Made by a program: the position numbers and the translations under genes | Source of the DNA: an uncultured Prevotellaceae bacterium | Lineage (GTDB): Bacteria > Bacteroidota > Bacteroidia > Bacteroidales > Bacteroidaceae | DNA length: 64,000 nucleotides | Reading direction: 5' to 3' | Assembly: GCA_937900485.1 (NCBI GenBank) | Contig: CALCEL010000027.1 | Location: forward strand, 28,727-92,726 | In this document: piece after piece, positions 44,069 through 52,328 of the stretch | Position numbering within the stretch: the stretch's first letter is position 1 | Layout: each line of letters opens with the position of its first letter | Notes under the pieces: model-generated | Told to the model about the DNA's origin: nothing | Databases searched by the model: none | What the model saw: only the letters and a program-made list of their open reading frames with translations

Positions 44069-46042
44069 TTATGCGTCAATATTGGCGTATGTGGCGTTCC
44101 TTTCGATAAACTGGCGTCTTGGTTCTACATCCTCACCCATCAGCATCGAGAATGTGTAGTCGGCTTCTGCCGCATCCTCGATTGTCACCTGTTTCAGCAG
44201 TCTTGTCTCCGGGTTCATTGTAGTGTCCCAAAGCTGTTCTGCGTTCATCTCTCCAAGACCTTTATATCTTTGTGTCTTAATAGAGCCTTCCTCACCGTTT
44301 CCGTACTTGTCAATAAATCTCAGACGTGCGTTCTCGTCATAGCAGTACTCGCTGACCTTACCCTTTGTGCACTTGTACAATGGTGGTGTGGCTATGTAGA
44401 GTCTTCCGTCTCTGATTAACTGAGGCATGTAGCGGAAGAATAATGTCATCAGCAGAGTATCGATGTGTGAACCGTCGACATCGGCATCGGTCATTATTAT
44501 CGTCTTGTAGTATCTAAGCTTGTCGTAGTTCGCCTCCTTGGAGTCTTCGTTAAGTCCAAATCGTACTCCCAACGCCTGTATGATGTTGTTCACTTCCTCA
44601 TGCTCGAAAGCTTTGTGCCACATCACGCGCTCCACGTTGAAAATCTTTCCTCGGATCGCCAAGATTGCTTGGAAGTGTCTGTCTCTTCCTTTCTTGGCTG
44701 AACCACCTGCGGAGTCTCCCTCCACGATGAACAACTCGCAGTTGGCTGCGTCTTTGTCTGAACAGTCAGCAAGTTTTCCTGGCAGTCCGCCTCCCGTCAT
44801 CGGACTCTTTCTCTGAACGCTCTCTCTCGCCTTTCTCGCGGCAATTCTCGCTGTAGCTGCGAGTACCACTTTGTCTACTATCTGTTTAGCCTCCTTCGGA
44901 TGCTCCTCGAGATAGTATGCGAGAGCCTCGCCCACTGCCTGCTGAACAGCTCCGGCTACCTCGCTGTTTCCGAGCTTAGTCTTAGTCTGTCCCTCAAATT
45001 GCGGCTCTGCTACCTTTACAGAAATGACGGCAGTCAGACCTTCCCTGAAGTCCTCTCCGCTTATCTCGATGTGCTGTTTATCAAGTTTCTCTGTTATCTT
45101 GTTGTCATCAGCGTATTTCTTCAGTACTCGCGTCAGCGCTGTTCTGAATCCCTGAAGGTGCGTTCCGCCCTCAATAGTGTTGATGTTGTTGACGTATGAG
45201 TGCAGGTTCTCTGAATATGACGTGTTGTACATGATGGCAACCTCAATCGGTACGTTCTGTTTCTCTGTGTTGAGATATATCACGTCGTCGAACAGATGAG
45301 TTCTGCTAGAGTCGAGATATCTGACGAAATCCTTCAGGCCTCCCTCAGAGTGAAATACTTCCTTTCTGACTCCTTCGATTCCAGCTTCCGCATTCACGTC
45401 CAATCGCATGTCTGTGAGAGTGATGGTGATTCCCGCGTTAAGATACGCAAGCTCACGCATACGGCTGGCAAGTATGTCGTATTTGTATGTTGTCGTAGTG
45501 AATATGCTTCCGTCTGGCCAGAACTGCTGGCGTGTACCGCGCAGGTCTGTATCTCCCACAACCTTCACGCTGTAGTTAGGCTTACCGCAAGAATATTCCT
45601 GCTGATAAATCTTACCGTCTCTGTAGACTTGTGAGAGCATCTTTGTTGACAAAGCGTTCACACAGCTCACACCTACTCCGTGGAGACCACCTGACACTTT
45701 GTATGAGCCTTTGTCGAATTTACCTCCTGCATGGAGAACAGTCATCACCACCTCAAGCGCCGATCTCTTCTCCTTCTCGTGCATGTCGACAGGTATGCCT
45801 CGTCCGTTATCCTGCACGGTGATTGAATTATCCTCGTTGATGGTGACTTCTATGTGTGTGCAATATCCCGCCAAAGCCTCGTCGATAGAGTTGTCCACCG
45901 TCTCATACACGAGATGGTGAAGACCTTTCTCGCTGATGTCGCCAATGTACATGGCAGGGCGCTTACGAACTGCTTCGAGTCCCTCAAGTACCTGAATGTT
46001 GCTGGCGGAATAATTTGCTTCGTTAGTTATATTTTCATCCAT
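44069..46042 (-). CDS. gyrB: DNA gyrase subunit B
   Basis: The 657-residue protein is standard length for GyrB without the enterobacterial insertion: VRKRPAMYIGD, GHKL ATP site DNGRGIPVD and GGLHGVGVSCVNALS, TOPRIM motifs VEGDSAGG and DADVDGSHI, and the end RRQFIERNATYANIDA. It supplies the ATPase and DNA-cleavage metal site for negative supercoiling. It is a single-gene unit with its own promoter and terminator. Confidence 0.97.
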   Translation of the reverse strand: MDENITNEANYSASNIQVLEGLEAVRKRPAMYIGDISEKGLHHLVYETVDNSIDEALAGYCTHIEVTINEDNSITVQDNGRGIPVDMHEKEKRSALEVVMTVLHAGGKFDKGSYKVSGGLHGVGVSCVNALSTKMLSQVYRDGKIYQQEYSCGKPNYSVKVVGDTDLRGTRQQFWPDGSIFTTTTYKYDILASRMRELAYLNAGITITLTDMRLDVNAEAGIEGVRKEVFHSEGGLKDFVRYLDSSRTHLFDDVIYLNTEKQNVPIEVAIMYNTSYSENLHSYVNNINTIEGGTHLQGFRTALTRVLKKYADDNKITEKLDKQHIEISGEDFREGLTAVISVKVAEPQFEGQTKTKLGNSEVAGAVQQAVGEALAYYLEEHPKEAKQIVDKVVLAATARIAARKARESVQRKSPMTGGGLPGKLADCSDKDAANCELFIVEGDSAGGSAKKGRDRHFQAILAIRGKIFNVERVMWHKAFEHEEVNNIIQALGVRFGLNEDSKEANYDKLRYYKTIIMTDADVDGSHIDTLLMTLFFRYMPQLIRDGRLYIATPPLYKCTKGKVSEYCYDENARLRFIDKYGNGEEGSIKTQRYKGLGEMNAEQLWDTTMNPETRLLKQVTIEDAAEADYTFSMLMGEDVEPRRQFIERNATYANIDA

Positions 46043-46079
46043 TTGATTTGGTATATTCTCTTAATGTCTTAAAACGTTA

Positions 46080-46087
46080 CAAATTTA
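46080..46087 (-). promoter_or_regulatory. Minus-strand -7 box for gyrB
   Basis: Plus-strand CAAATTTA reads TAAATTTG, 38 bases before the start codon. Confidence 0.5.
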
Positions 46088-46157
46088 CTGTTTTTTTTTG
46101 AGATAATCAAAAAAAACGGATAAAAAATGGATACGTGCTTTCATGGTAGTCTGGACA

Positions 46158-46190
46158 AATAAAAAACCGGACTTTGCTAAGTCCGGTTTC
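46158..46190 (-). terminator. Intrinsic terminator of rpsT (minus strand)
   Basis: AAACCGGACTT (46164-46174) and AAGTCCGGTTT (46179-46189) form a perfect 11-base stem with a 4-base loop, followed by Ts on the minus strand. Its other side also has Ts, so it may work both ways. Confidence 0.85.
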
Positions 46191-46225
46191 CGATATGTTA
46201 TTATATCTGTAATTTTTTCAGTTCG

Positions 46226-46480
46226 TTAAGCAAGCTTAGCGATGTACTTAGCAGCTCCTGACTTGAGGTTAGCAGCCTTCTTCCAGTGGATGATGTTCTG
46301 CTTAGCCAGCTTGTCGAGCATCTGCTGTACCTTTGGATACATTGCCTGAGCCTCGCTCTTGTCCTTTGTGTTGCGAAGCTTACGGAGTGCTGTACGCATT
46401 GTCTTAGCGTAGTAACGGTTGTGAAGGTTTCTCTTTGCGTTCTGGCGGATACGCTTAACGCATGACTTGTGATTTGCCAT
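46226..46480 (-). CDS. rpsT: Ribosomal protein S20
   Basis: The 84-residue basic protein from ATG 46480 reads MANHKSCVKRIRQNAKRNLH, the S20 N-terminus, and ends AANLKSGAAKYIAKLA. A longer in-frame start at 46513 would add 11 residues absent from the family. S20 binds 16S rRNA early in 30S assembly. It lies 133 bases downstream of tRNA-Glu on the same strand and may share its promoter. Confidence 0.96.
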   Translation of the reverse strand: MANHKSCVKRIRQNAKRNLHNRYYAKTMRTALRKLRNTKDKSEAQAMYPKVQQMLDKLAKQNIIHWKKAANLKSGAAKYIAKLA

Positions 46481-46613
46481 TTCTTGAATTGTTTTATTGA
46501 CGGCTCTCGCCATCTGTTGTTAAATAATCAGAGTACGATGTGGTATGGCTTTTATGACCTCGCACCAATCTCTTTACAAAAAGGAATTTGCTACTGTTGT
46601 CTCAAATCCTTTG

Positions 46614-46685
46614 TAGTCCATAGCAGAGTCGAACTGCTCTTTAGAGAATGAAAATCTCTCGTCCTAACCGATAGACGAATGGACC
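46614..46685 (-). tRNA. tRNA-Glu (anticodon TTC)
   Basis: On the minus strand a 72-base cloverleaf starts GGTCCATTCGTCTATCGG. The acceptor stem GGTCCAT/ATGGACT closes (with a G-T first pair), the anticodon stem AGAGA/TCTCT carries TTTTCAT with anticodon TTC, and the T-arm has GTTCGACTC. CCA is not encoded. Confidence 0.93.
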
Positions 46686-46731
46686 AGCCTGTTTTCGTTG
46701 TCAGCAGAAACGTTTTTTCGTTTTGCGGTTG

Positions 46732-46739
46732 CAAAGGTA
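46732..46739 (-). promoter_or_regulatory. Minus-strand -7 box for tRNA-Glu and perhaps rpsT
   Basis: Plus-strand CAAAGGTA reads TACCTTTG, 46 bases before the tRNA 5' end and divergent from the recO promoter. Confidence 0.5.
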
Positions 46740-46801
46740 AAATAATTCTTTTGTTCCGCCAAATGTTTATGCTTTTTTTTTCGTTGGTACGGTAAAATGG
46801 C

Positions 46802-46809
46802 TATCTTTG
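46802..46809 (+). promoter_or_regulatory. -7 box for recO, almost touching the start codon
   Basis: TATCTTTG ends 8 bases before ATG 46818, so transcription would begin only a few bases before the start codon, giving a nearly leaderless mRNA. Confidence 0.45.
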
Positions 46810-46817
46810 TTCCTTAT

Positions 46818-47582
46818 ATGTTAGAGAAAATTCGTGGTATTGTTTTAAAGACCATCAAGTATGGTGACTCGTCGCTGATTGTTGACGTGTTCACTGAGTC
46901 GCATGGCAGGATGTCTTTTATTACGGCTATTTCTCATGCCAGACACTCCTCGTCTCATGTCTTTTGGCGTGTGCTCAATCAAGTGGAGTTTAGTGCTGAA
47001 GTCCGATCAGTCACTAGGCTGCCTCGTCCGAAGGATGTGAGGTTGTACTATAACTACACGTCACTTCCTTATGATCCGGTGAAGTCCAGCCTAGCGCTGT
47101 TTGTTGCTGATTTTCTATGCGGTGTCTTGAGAGGTAATATTGACAATGCTCTCCTTTATAAATATTCTGAGATGTCGCTTCGCTGGCTTGATATGTGTGA
47201 TGGTGCCTTCAATAATAGAGGTGTCAGTAATTTCCATCTTGTGTTTCTTATGCGAGTGACTCGTTTTCTCGGCATCTATCCCAACTTGGACGGTTCTTCC
47301 GATATCTTCGACAGAAGGCGCGACGTGAGAAATATGTATTTCGATTTGTTGGCTGGCGAGTACACTTATTCGTTGCCTTCCCATCGTCACTTCCTGATGC
47401 CTGACGAGGCTTGCAAGATGCCTTTGCTTTTCAGAATGGATTATGGCACGATGCGTGTAGTGAGGTTCAATAGGAAACAGCGTGTGCGGTGTCTTGAGGT
47501 TCTCATGGAGTATTACAGGCTTCACGTCCCTCAGTTTCCTGTACTGAAGTCTCTGGATGTGTTGGCAGAGCTGTTTGATTAA
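46818..47582 (+). CDS. recO: DNA repair protein RecO
   Basis: From ATG 46818 the protein (254 residues) begins MLEKIRGIVLKTIKYGDSSL, the OB-fold start of RecO, with the typical ESHGRMSFI strand and helical C-terminal part. RecO loads RecA on SSB-coated DNA with RecR. An in-frame ATG at 46797 precedes the -7 box and cannot be the start if that promoter is real. The usual zinc Cys cluster of some RecO proteins is not obvious here. The gene converges with rplS through a shared hairpin. Confidence 0.9.
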   Translation: MLEKIRGIVLKTIKYGDSSLIVDVFTESHGRMSFITAISHARHSSSHVFWRVLNQVEFSAEVRSVTRLPRPKDVRLYYNYTSLPYDPVKSSLALFVADFLCGVLRGNIDNALLYKYSEMSLRWLDMCDGAFNNRGVSNFHLVFLMRVTRFLGIYPNLDGSSDIFDRRRDVRNMYFDLLAGEYTYSLPSHRHFLMPDEACKMPLLFRMDYGTMRVVRFNRKQRVRCLEVLMEYYRLHVPQFPVLKSLDVLAELFD

Positions 47583-47654
47583 ACGCTGCTTGAGAATCGA
47601 CAGTTTCGTGACTGCTGCGTGAGCGTACTTCTCGTGGGTGCTGAGAGAAAAGAA

Positions 47655-47687
47655 AATGGGCGGAATGTCATTGACAGTCCACCCATT
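47655..47687. terminator. Hairpin terminator between convergent recO and rplS
   Basis: AATGGGCGGAATGTC and GACAGTCCACCCATT pair with two mismatches. Ts follow on the plus side (GTTTTTC) and TTTTCTTTT on the minus side, so it probably serves both genes. Confidence 0.7.
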
Positions 47688-47705
47688 GTTTTTCTGCTAT
47701 AAGGA

Positions 47706-48080
47706 TTAGTCCTCCTTCTTAGCACCGGAGAGTTTCTCCTTGATACGAGCCTTCTTACCAGTGAGGTTGCGGAGATAGTAAAGCTTAGCTCTACGAACCT
47801 TACCAACCTTGTTGACCTCGATGCTCTCGATATTTGGAGATTCGAGTGGGAAGATACGCTCAACACCTACAGTGCCAGACATTTTGCGGACTGTGAAGCG
47901 CTTCTTTGTGCCCTCGCCGTTGATCTTGATCACAACGCCGCGGTAAAGCTGGATACGCTCTTTTGAACCCTCGATAATCTTGTAAGCTACGGTGATAGTG
48001 TCACCTGCCTTGAATGCTGGGTGCTGCTTGCCTGTTGCGAATGCCTCCTCAGCAATCTTCATTAAATCTACTTTAGCCAT
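47706..48080 (-). CDS. rplS: Ribosomal protein L19
   Basis: From ATG 48080 the 124-residue protein starts MAKVDLMKIAEEAF and contains FKAGDTITVAYKIIEGSKER, GVVIKINGEGTKKRFTVRK and the C-terminal KVRRAKLYYLRNLTGKKARI, all L19 features. L19 sits at the 30S-50S interface. An in-frame ATG at 48113 would add 11 non-conserved residues. Strong codon bias fits a ribosomal gene. Confidence 0.96.
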   Translation of the reverse strand: MAKVDLMKIAEEAFATGKQHPAFKAGDTITVAYKIIEGSKERIQLYRGVVIKINGEGTKKRFTVRKMSGTVGVERIFPLESPNIESIEVNKVGKVRRAKLYYLRNLTGKKARIKEKLSGAKKED

Positions 48081-48156
48081 AAATATAAAATTATGTGTGT
48101 TATAACGAAGCATTCTCCTGTTACATTTCCGGGACAGCGGCTTCGCAAATTGGCTG

Positions 48157-48164
48157 CAAATATA
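48157..48164 (-). promoter_or_regulatory. Minus-strand -7 box for rplS
   Basis: Plus-strand CAAATATA reads TATATTTG, 77 bases before the start. Confidence 0.45.
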
Positions 48165-48280
48165 GCTAAATTATGTGATACGTTGTTTCTAGGAGAGAAA
48201 AAAAATGTGAAAATCTTAAAATTGGTACGCAAATCAATAAAAATGGTACGTAATTTCACAATGAGGATGCCTGAAAGTGT

Positions 48281-48288
48281 TACCTTTG
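48281..48288 (+). promoter_or_regulatory. -7 box for uxuA
   Basis: TACCTTTG, 46 bases before ATG 48334; divergent from the rplS promoter. Confidence 0.45.
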
Positions 48289-48333
48289 CCGTCGTGAAAA
48301 ATATTAATACTGCATGTAAAAACAAAATTGTCT

Positions 48334-49512
48334 ATGGAAAAAACTTGGAGATGGTTTGGCAAGAAGGATAAGATTACTTTGAAGATGCTTCGTCAGATCG
48401 GGGTCGAGGGTATTGTGACGGCGTTGCATGACGTGAGGAATGGTGAGGTGTGGACCGTTGACGCTATCATGGATCTGAAACAATATATTGAGTCGGCAGG
48501 ACTTCGCTGGTCTGTAGTCGAGAGTCTTCCTGTGTGTGAGTCGATAAAGTACGGAGGAGCTGACAGGGATGTGCTTATTGAGAACTATAAGATAAGTCTT
48601 GAGAATCTTGGTAAGTGCGGTATTCATACTGTGTGCTACAACTTCATGCCTGTTCTCGACTGGGCAAGGACTGAACTTGACCATCCTTGGGATGACGGAA
48701 GTACGTCTCTATATTTTAATAAGGTGAAATTCGTTTATTTCGATAAGTATATACTGAAAAGGAAAGGATGCGAGCAGGATTATTCCGACTCTGAATTGGA
48801 AGCGGCGGCCAAGATGGCTGAGACTATGACGGCGGAGGATGATGCTATGCTGGTCGACACGATTATCGTCAAGACTCAGGGTTTTGTCAATGGTAATATC
48901 ACTGAGGAAGACAAGCAGCCGGTGGCTTTGTTTCGTAAGTTGCTGAGCCTGTATGACGGAATTACTCCAGACAAACTGCGCTCCAACTGGAAGTATTTCC
49001 TCGAACAGATTATGCCTACTTGCGATAAGTATAATATAAATATGTGTGTGCATCCGGACGATCCACCTATGCAGCTTCTCGGATTGCCTCGCGTGGTGAC
49101 CTGCGATGCTGATATAGAGTGGTTTCTGAATGCGGTTGATAATCCTCATAATGGACTGACTTTCTGCTGCGGTTCACTGTCAGCGGGAGCGTTTAATGAT
49201 GTGCCTGCTTTGGCAAGGAAATACGCTAAACGCACTCACTTCGTGCATCTCCGTTCAACTAACGTGTTCGAGAACGGTGACTTCATAGAGGCTGATCACC
49301 TCGGAGGCAGGGCAAACCTGATTGAGGTGTGCAGGATTTTTGATGAGTTGAATCCTAACGTGCCTATGCGTGTTGACCATGGTCGTTGCACACTGGGTGA
49401 TGAGGATAAAGGTTATAATGCCGGATACTCGTTCCATGGAAGAATGATGGGACTGCTTCAGATGGATGGAGTGATGGCTGCTATCAAATATATGAGAGAG
49501 AATAAATTATGA
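48334..49512 (+). CDS. uxuA: Mannonate dehydratase
   Basis: From ATG 48334 the 392-residue protein begins MEKTWRWFGKKDKITLKML and contains VCYNFMPVLDWARTEL, MCVHPDDPP (metal-ligand region), CCGSLSAG and HFVHLRSTN, the TIM-barrel UxuA pattern. It dehydrates D-mannonate to 2-keto-3-deoxygluconate in hexuronate breakdown. The next gene, 33 bases on, encodes an SDR that probably makes mannonate. KDG kinase, aldolase and UxaC are not in the window. Confidence 0.96.
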   Translation: MEKTWRWFGKKDKITLKMLRQIGVEGIVTALHDVRNGEVWTVDAIMDLKQYIESAGLRWSVVESLPVCESIKYGGADRDVLIENYKISLENLGKCGIHTVCYNFMPVLDWARTELDHPWDDGSTSLYFNKVKFVYFDKYILKRKGCEQDYSDSELEAAAKMAETMTAEDDAMLVDTIIVKTQGFVNGNITEEDKQPVALFRKLLSLYDGITPDKLRSNWKYFLEQIMPTCDKYNINMCVHPDDPPMQLLGLPRVVTCDADIEWFLNAVDNPHNGLTFCCGSLSAGAFNDVPALARKYAKRTHFVHLRSTNVFENGDFIEADHLGGRANLIEVCRIFDELNPNVPMRVDHGRCTLGDEDKGYNAGYSFHGRMMGLLQMDGVMAAIKYMRENKL

Positions 49513-49545
49513 TATGACGTAAAAACATGAATTAAATAATAAAGT

Positions 49546-50364
49546 ATGATTTCTTTATCTGGAAAGACGGCTGTCGTCACGGGCGGCACCGGAGTGTTGG
49601 GTAGTAATGTGAGCGAGGGACTTCTGCAAGCGGGAGCTGAGGTCATCGTTGTCGGCTCAAGACAGGAGACTGTTGACAAGGCTCTTGCGAAATTGTCTCC
49701 GATCGCCGCTGAATATAACACTGAGGTTTATGGGTTTGTATGTAATGTTTTGAATCATCAGGAGATAACTGATCTGACGGAGAAGGTGAAAAAACAGTTC
49801 GGTCGTGTGGATGTACTTGTTAATGCGGCTGGCGGAAATGTGTCGGGCGCAAACATTATGGATGATATGAACGTGTTCGATTCTGACATGGATGCGCTCC
49901 GCAAAGTGGTCGACCTTAACTTGTGGGGCACGGTCTATCCGTGCTTGACGTTCGGAAAGATTATGGCTGAGCAGAAAAGCGGAAGCATAATAAATGTTAG
50001 TTCTATGGCTGCTTACGACGCTTTGTCACGTGTCATGGGATATTCTATCGCTAAAGAGGGTGTTAATGCATTGACCAAATGGTTGGCTCAGGACTTCGCT
50101 CGTAAATACGGTGACTCGGTGAGAGTCAACGCTATAGCTCCCGGCTTTTTTATAGGTGAGCAAAACAGGAAGGCTTTGCTTAACGATGACGGTTCGCTTA
50201 CTGAACGTAGTCATAAGGTGCTTAACAAGACACCTATGGGGCGTTTCGGTGATATTAGTGAGTTGAATGGTATAGTGCGGTTCTTGGCTTCAGACGAGGC
50301 AAGTTTCATAACTGGCACAATAATCCCTGTTGATGGAGGTTTCAGTAGCTTCTCTGGTGTCTGA
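49546..50364 (+). CDS. SDR-family D-mannonate oxidoreductase (fructuronate reductase)
   Basis: A 272-residue classical SDR: nucleotide motif TGGTGVLGSNV, NAAGG, catalytic Ser in NVSSMAAY and Tyr-x3-Lys in GYSIAKEG, and the C-terminal TGTIIPVDGGFS. Pairing with uxuA is the standard Bacteroidetes hexuronate unit in which an SDR replaces the E. coli UxuB family and interconverts fructuronate and mannonate. The assignment rests on that context; the SDR fold alone is not specific. A hairpin terminator follows. Confidence 0.88.
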   Translation: MISLSGKTAVVTGGTGVLGSNVSEGLLQAGAEVIVVGSRQETVDKALAKLSPIAAEYNTEVYGFVCNVLNHQEITDLTEKVKKQFGRVDVLVNAAGGNVSGANIMDDMNVFDSDMDALRKVVDLNLWGTVYPCLTFGKIMAEQKSGSIINVSSMAAYDALSRVMGYSIAKEGVNALTKWLAQDFARKYGDSVRVNAIAPGFFIGEQNRKALLNDDGSLTERSHKVLNKTPMGRFGDISELNGIVRFLASDEASFITGTIIPVDGGFSSFSGV

Positions 50365-50445
50365 TTTGTTTGATGGCGTGGTGTTTTGTTTCCTGTGTCA
50401 TGACGGTCCTGTCTGGTAACATGGGGACGGGATGTTGTGATGAAT

Positions 50446-50486
50446 ACGGTACGAATGATAAAAGATTGTTCGTGCCGTAATTTTTA
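50446..50486 (+). terminator. Terminator after the uxuA-SDR operon
   Basis: ACGGTACGAA (50446-50455) pairs with TTCGTGCCGT (50469-50478), with one T-G pair, followed by AATTTTT. Confidence 0.6.
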
Positions 50487-50600
50487 TAGAGTTATTATCT
50501 TTGTGTGCCAAATCATACGTGGAGATAGCTAAAACGGCACATTTAACCTGAAAGTGTGAGTTTTTTGTTCGTTTTGTGTAATTATTCGGTGGGAAATACA

Positions 50601-50608
50601 TATCTTTG
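50601..50608 (+). promoter_or_regulatory. -7 box for the MaoC-like gene
   Basis: TATCTTTG, 23 bases before ATG 50632. A second TATCTTTG lies at 50496-50503, so two start sites are possible. Confidence 0.5.
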
Positions 50609-50631
50609 TCTAACAAAACGAAACTGGAATT

Positions 50632-51099
50632 ATGGGAAAGCTTGTAATCAATTCATACGATGAGTTTGCCTCTTATGAAGGAAAACCATTAGGTACTTCT
50701 GATTGGGTTGAGGTGCCGCAAGAGAGGATTAACCTTTTTGCTGATGCTACTTTGGATCACCAGTGGATTCATGTGGATATCGAGCGCGCTAAGGTGGAGA
50801 GTCCATATAAGTCTACTATAGCTCATGGCTATTTGACACTTTCTCTTCTTCCGTATCTTTGGGGACAGATTATTGATGTGAGAAACATCAAGATGCTTGT
50901 CAACTATGGTATGGACAAGATGAGATTCGGTAAGCCGGTGTTGTCTGGTCAAAGCATTAGGATGAGTACTGAGCTTCATTCAATTGTTAATCTTCGTGGT
51001 ACCTGCAAGGCGGAGATTAAGTTTAAGATTGAGATAAAAGACGAGAAAAAGCCTGCTCTCGAGGGTATAGCAACTTTCTTGTATTACTTTGAGAATTAA
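50632..51099 (+). CDS. MaoC-like hydratase (R-specific enoyl-CoA hydratase type)
   Basis: A 155-residue hot-dog-fold protein with the hydratase-2 motif FADATLDHQWIHVD (Asp-x4-His) near residue 37 and STIAHGYLTLSLLP after it. Family members hydrate trans-2-enoyl-CoA to (R)-3-hydroxyacyl-CoA or act on related thioesters. It stands alone with its own promoter and terminator, so the pathway is not revealed by neighbours. Confidence 0.88.
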   Translation: MGKLVINSYDEFASYEGKPLGTSDWVEVPQERINLFADATLDHQWIHVDIERAKVESPYKSTIAHGYLTLSLLPYLWGQIIDVRNIKMLVNYGMDKMRFGKPVLSGQSIRMSTELHSIVNLRGTCKAEIKFKIEIKDEKKPALEGIATFLYYFEN

Positions 51100-51144
51100 T
51101 AACTATGGTAGAGACTCTGTGTCGTCTGTCGTGGTAATGGCATG

Positions 51145-51173
51145 AAGAGGGAACATGAGTTCCCTCTTTTTTT
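51145..51173 (+). terminator. Intrinsic terminator after the MaoC-like gene
   Basis: AGAGGGAAC and GTTCCCTCT form a perfect stem with loop ATGA, followed by seven Ts. Confidence 0.88.
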
Positions 51174-51631
51174 GTGTAGTTGTACGTTCCATTTGTGTTG
51201 TCTTGGTTTATGCTTCTAGGATTACTTGTTCTGAATTGTCGGTTTTTAATGTGGCGTTATGTGTTCACGAAATAGGATTGACTTTCCTTTTTTTATTTGC
51301 CTGGAATAGTTGGTCTTGGATATTTTGTTAGGGCGCATTTTGTCGTTAATGGGCATTCATGTGATGTTAGTTGTGAATATTCGTTGATTTTTTTGAGTTG
51401 AAGTGTCGGAGTTTCTGCGTGTCATGACGGGTGTGTGTGGTGCTCGTCTTTGCCCATTTACACCTTTGCGTGACAATTCATAAATTGAACAGCTATAGTT
51501 GTATACGTTAATGAAAAGAAAAAAAATGGCGCACGTTGATAAATAATTACTTTTTCATTATTTGTACGTCATTTTTTATGTCTAAATTTGCATTATTAAA
51601 TAATAAAAGAAAATCTTTATAAGGGAAAAAT
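51174..51631. other. Non-coding interval before the purine/elongasome operon
   Basis: About 460 bases with no convincing ORF. Apart from the promoter at 51562-51591 I see nothing recognisable. Confidence 0.4.
51562..51591 (+). promoter_or_regulatory. Promoter of the purH-mre operon (-33 TTTG, -7 TAAATTTG)
   Basis: TTTG 51562-51565 and TAAATTTG 51584-51591, 18 bases apart; the start codon follows after 40 bases. Confidence 0.6.
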
Positions 51632-52225
51632 ATGGCAAATACGAAAAAAATCAAGACCGCTCTTATTTCAGTGTTCCATAAGGACGGACTTGACGAGTTA
51701 CTGGCGGAATTGAATAAAAACGGAGTGAAGTTCCTTTCGACAGGTGGTACCCAGACATTTATAGAGTCACAAGGCTATAAGTGTGAGAAGGTGGAGGACC
51801 TTACCACATACCCTTCGATTCTTGGAGGGCGTGTGAAGACTTTGCACCCGAAGGTGTTCGGTGGTATTCTCGGTCGTAGAGAGCTTGCCAGTGATCAGGA
51901 AGAGATGTCTAAGTATGAGATTCCTGAGATTGACCTCGTGATAGTTGATTTGTATCCTTTCGAGGAGACAGTTGCCAACACTAATGAAGAGTCTGCGATT
52001 ATTGAGAAGATTGATATAGGCGGAATATCTCTCATCCGTGCGGCAGCTAAGAATTTCAATGATGTTGTCATCGTTCCAAGCAAAGCGGAGTACAAGCTTC
52101 TTCTTGATATTGTCAAGGCACAGGGAGCTGAGACAACTAAGGAGCAGCGTAAGAAGTTCGCAGAGCGTGCTTTCGCCACTTCCTCAAGTTACGACACGGC
52201 TATCCACGAGTATTTCGCCAGATGA
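51632..52225 (+). CDS. purH: IMP cyclohydrolase, single-domain PurH
   Basis: The 197-residue protein is the N-terminal cyclohydrolase domain of PurH: ALISVFHKDGLDELLAEL, FLSTGGTQTFIE, GGRVKTLHPKVFGGIL, LVIVDLYPFEETV, EKIDIGGISLIRAAAKN, ending at SSYDTAIHEYFAR. Bifunctional PurH continues there for about 300 more residues with AICAR transformylase; here a stop follows and no such domain is found before mreB. It closes the inosine ring in the last step of IMP synthesis. The formyl-transfer step must be encoded elsewhere. The mre genes follow after 103 bases. Confidence 0.92.
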   Translation: MANTKKIKTALISVFHKDGLDELLAELNKNGVKFLSTGGTQTFIESQGYKCEKVEDLTTYPSILGGRVKTLHPKVFGGILGRRELASDQEEMSKYEIPEIDLVIVDLYPFEETVANTNEESAIIEKIDIGGISLIRAAAKNFNDVVIVPSKAEYKLLLDIVKAQGAETTKEQRKKFAERAFATSSSYDTAIHEYFAR

Positions 52226-52328
52226 TAACACGGGAAATCTGTTGACATGATGAGTGGTACTGGTTATGTCGATGGAGTGAGAAGTAGAGAAATGGTGTAA
52301 AGAACAATAAAAACATAAGTATAGATTA

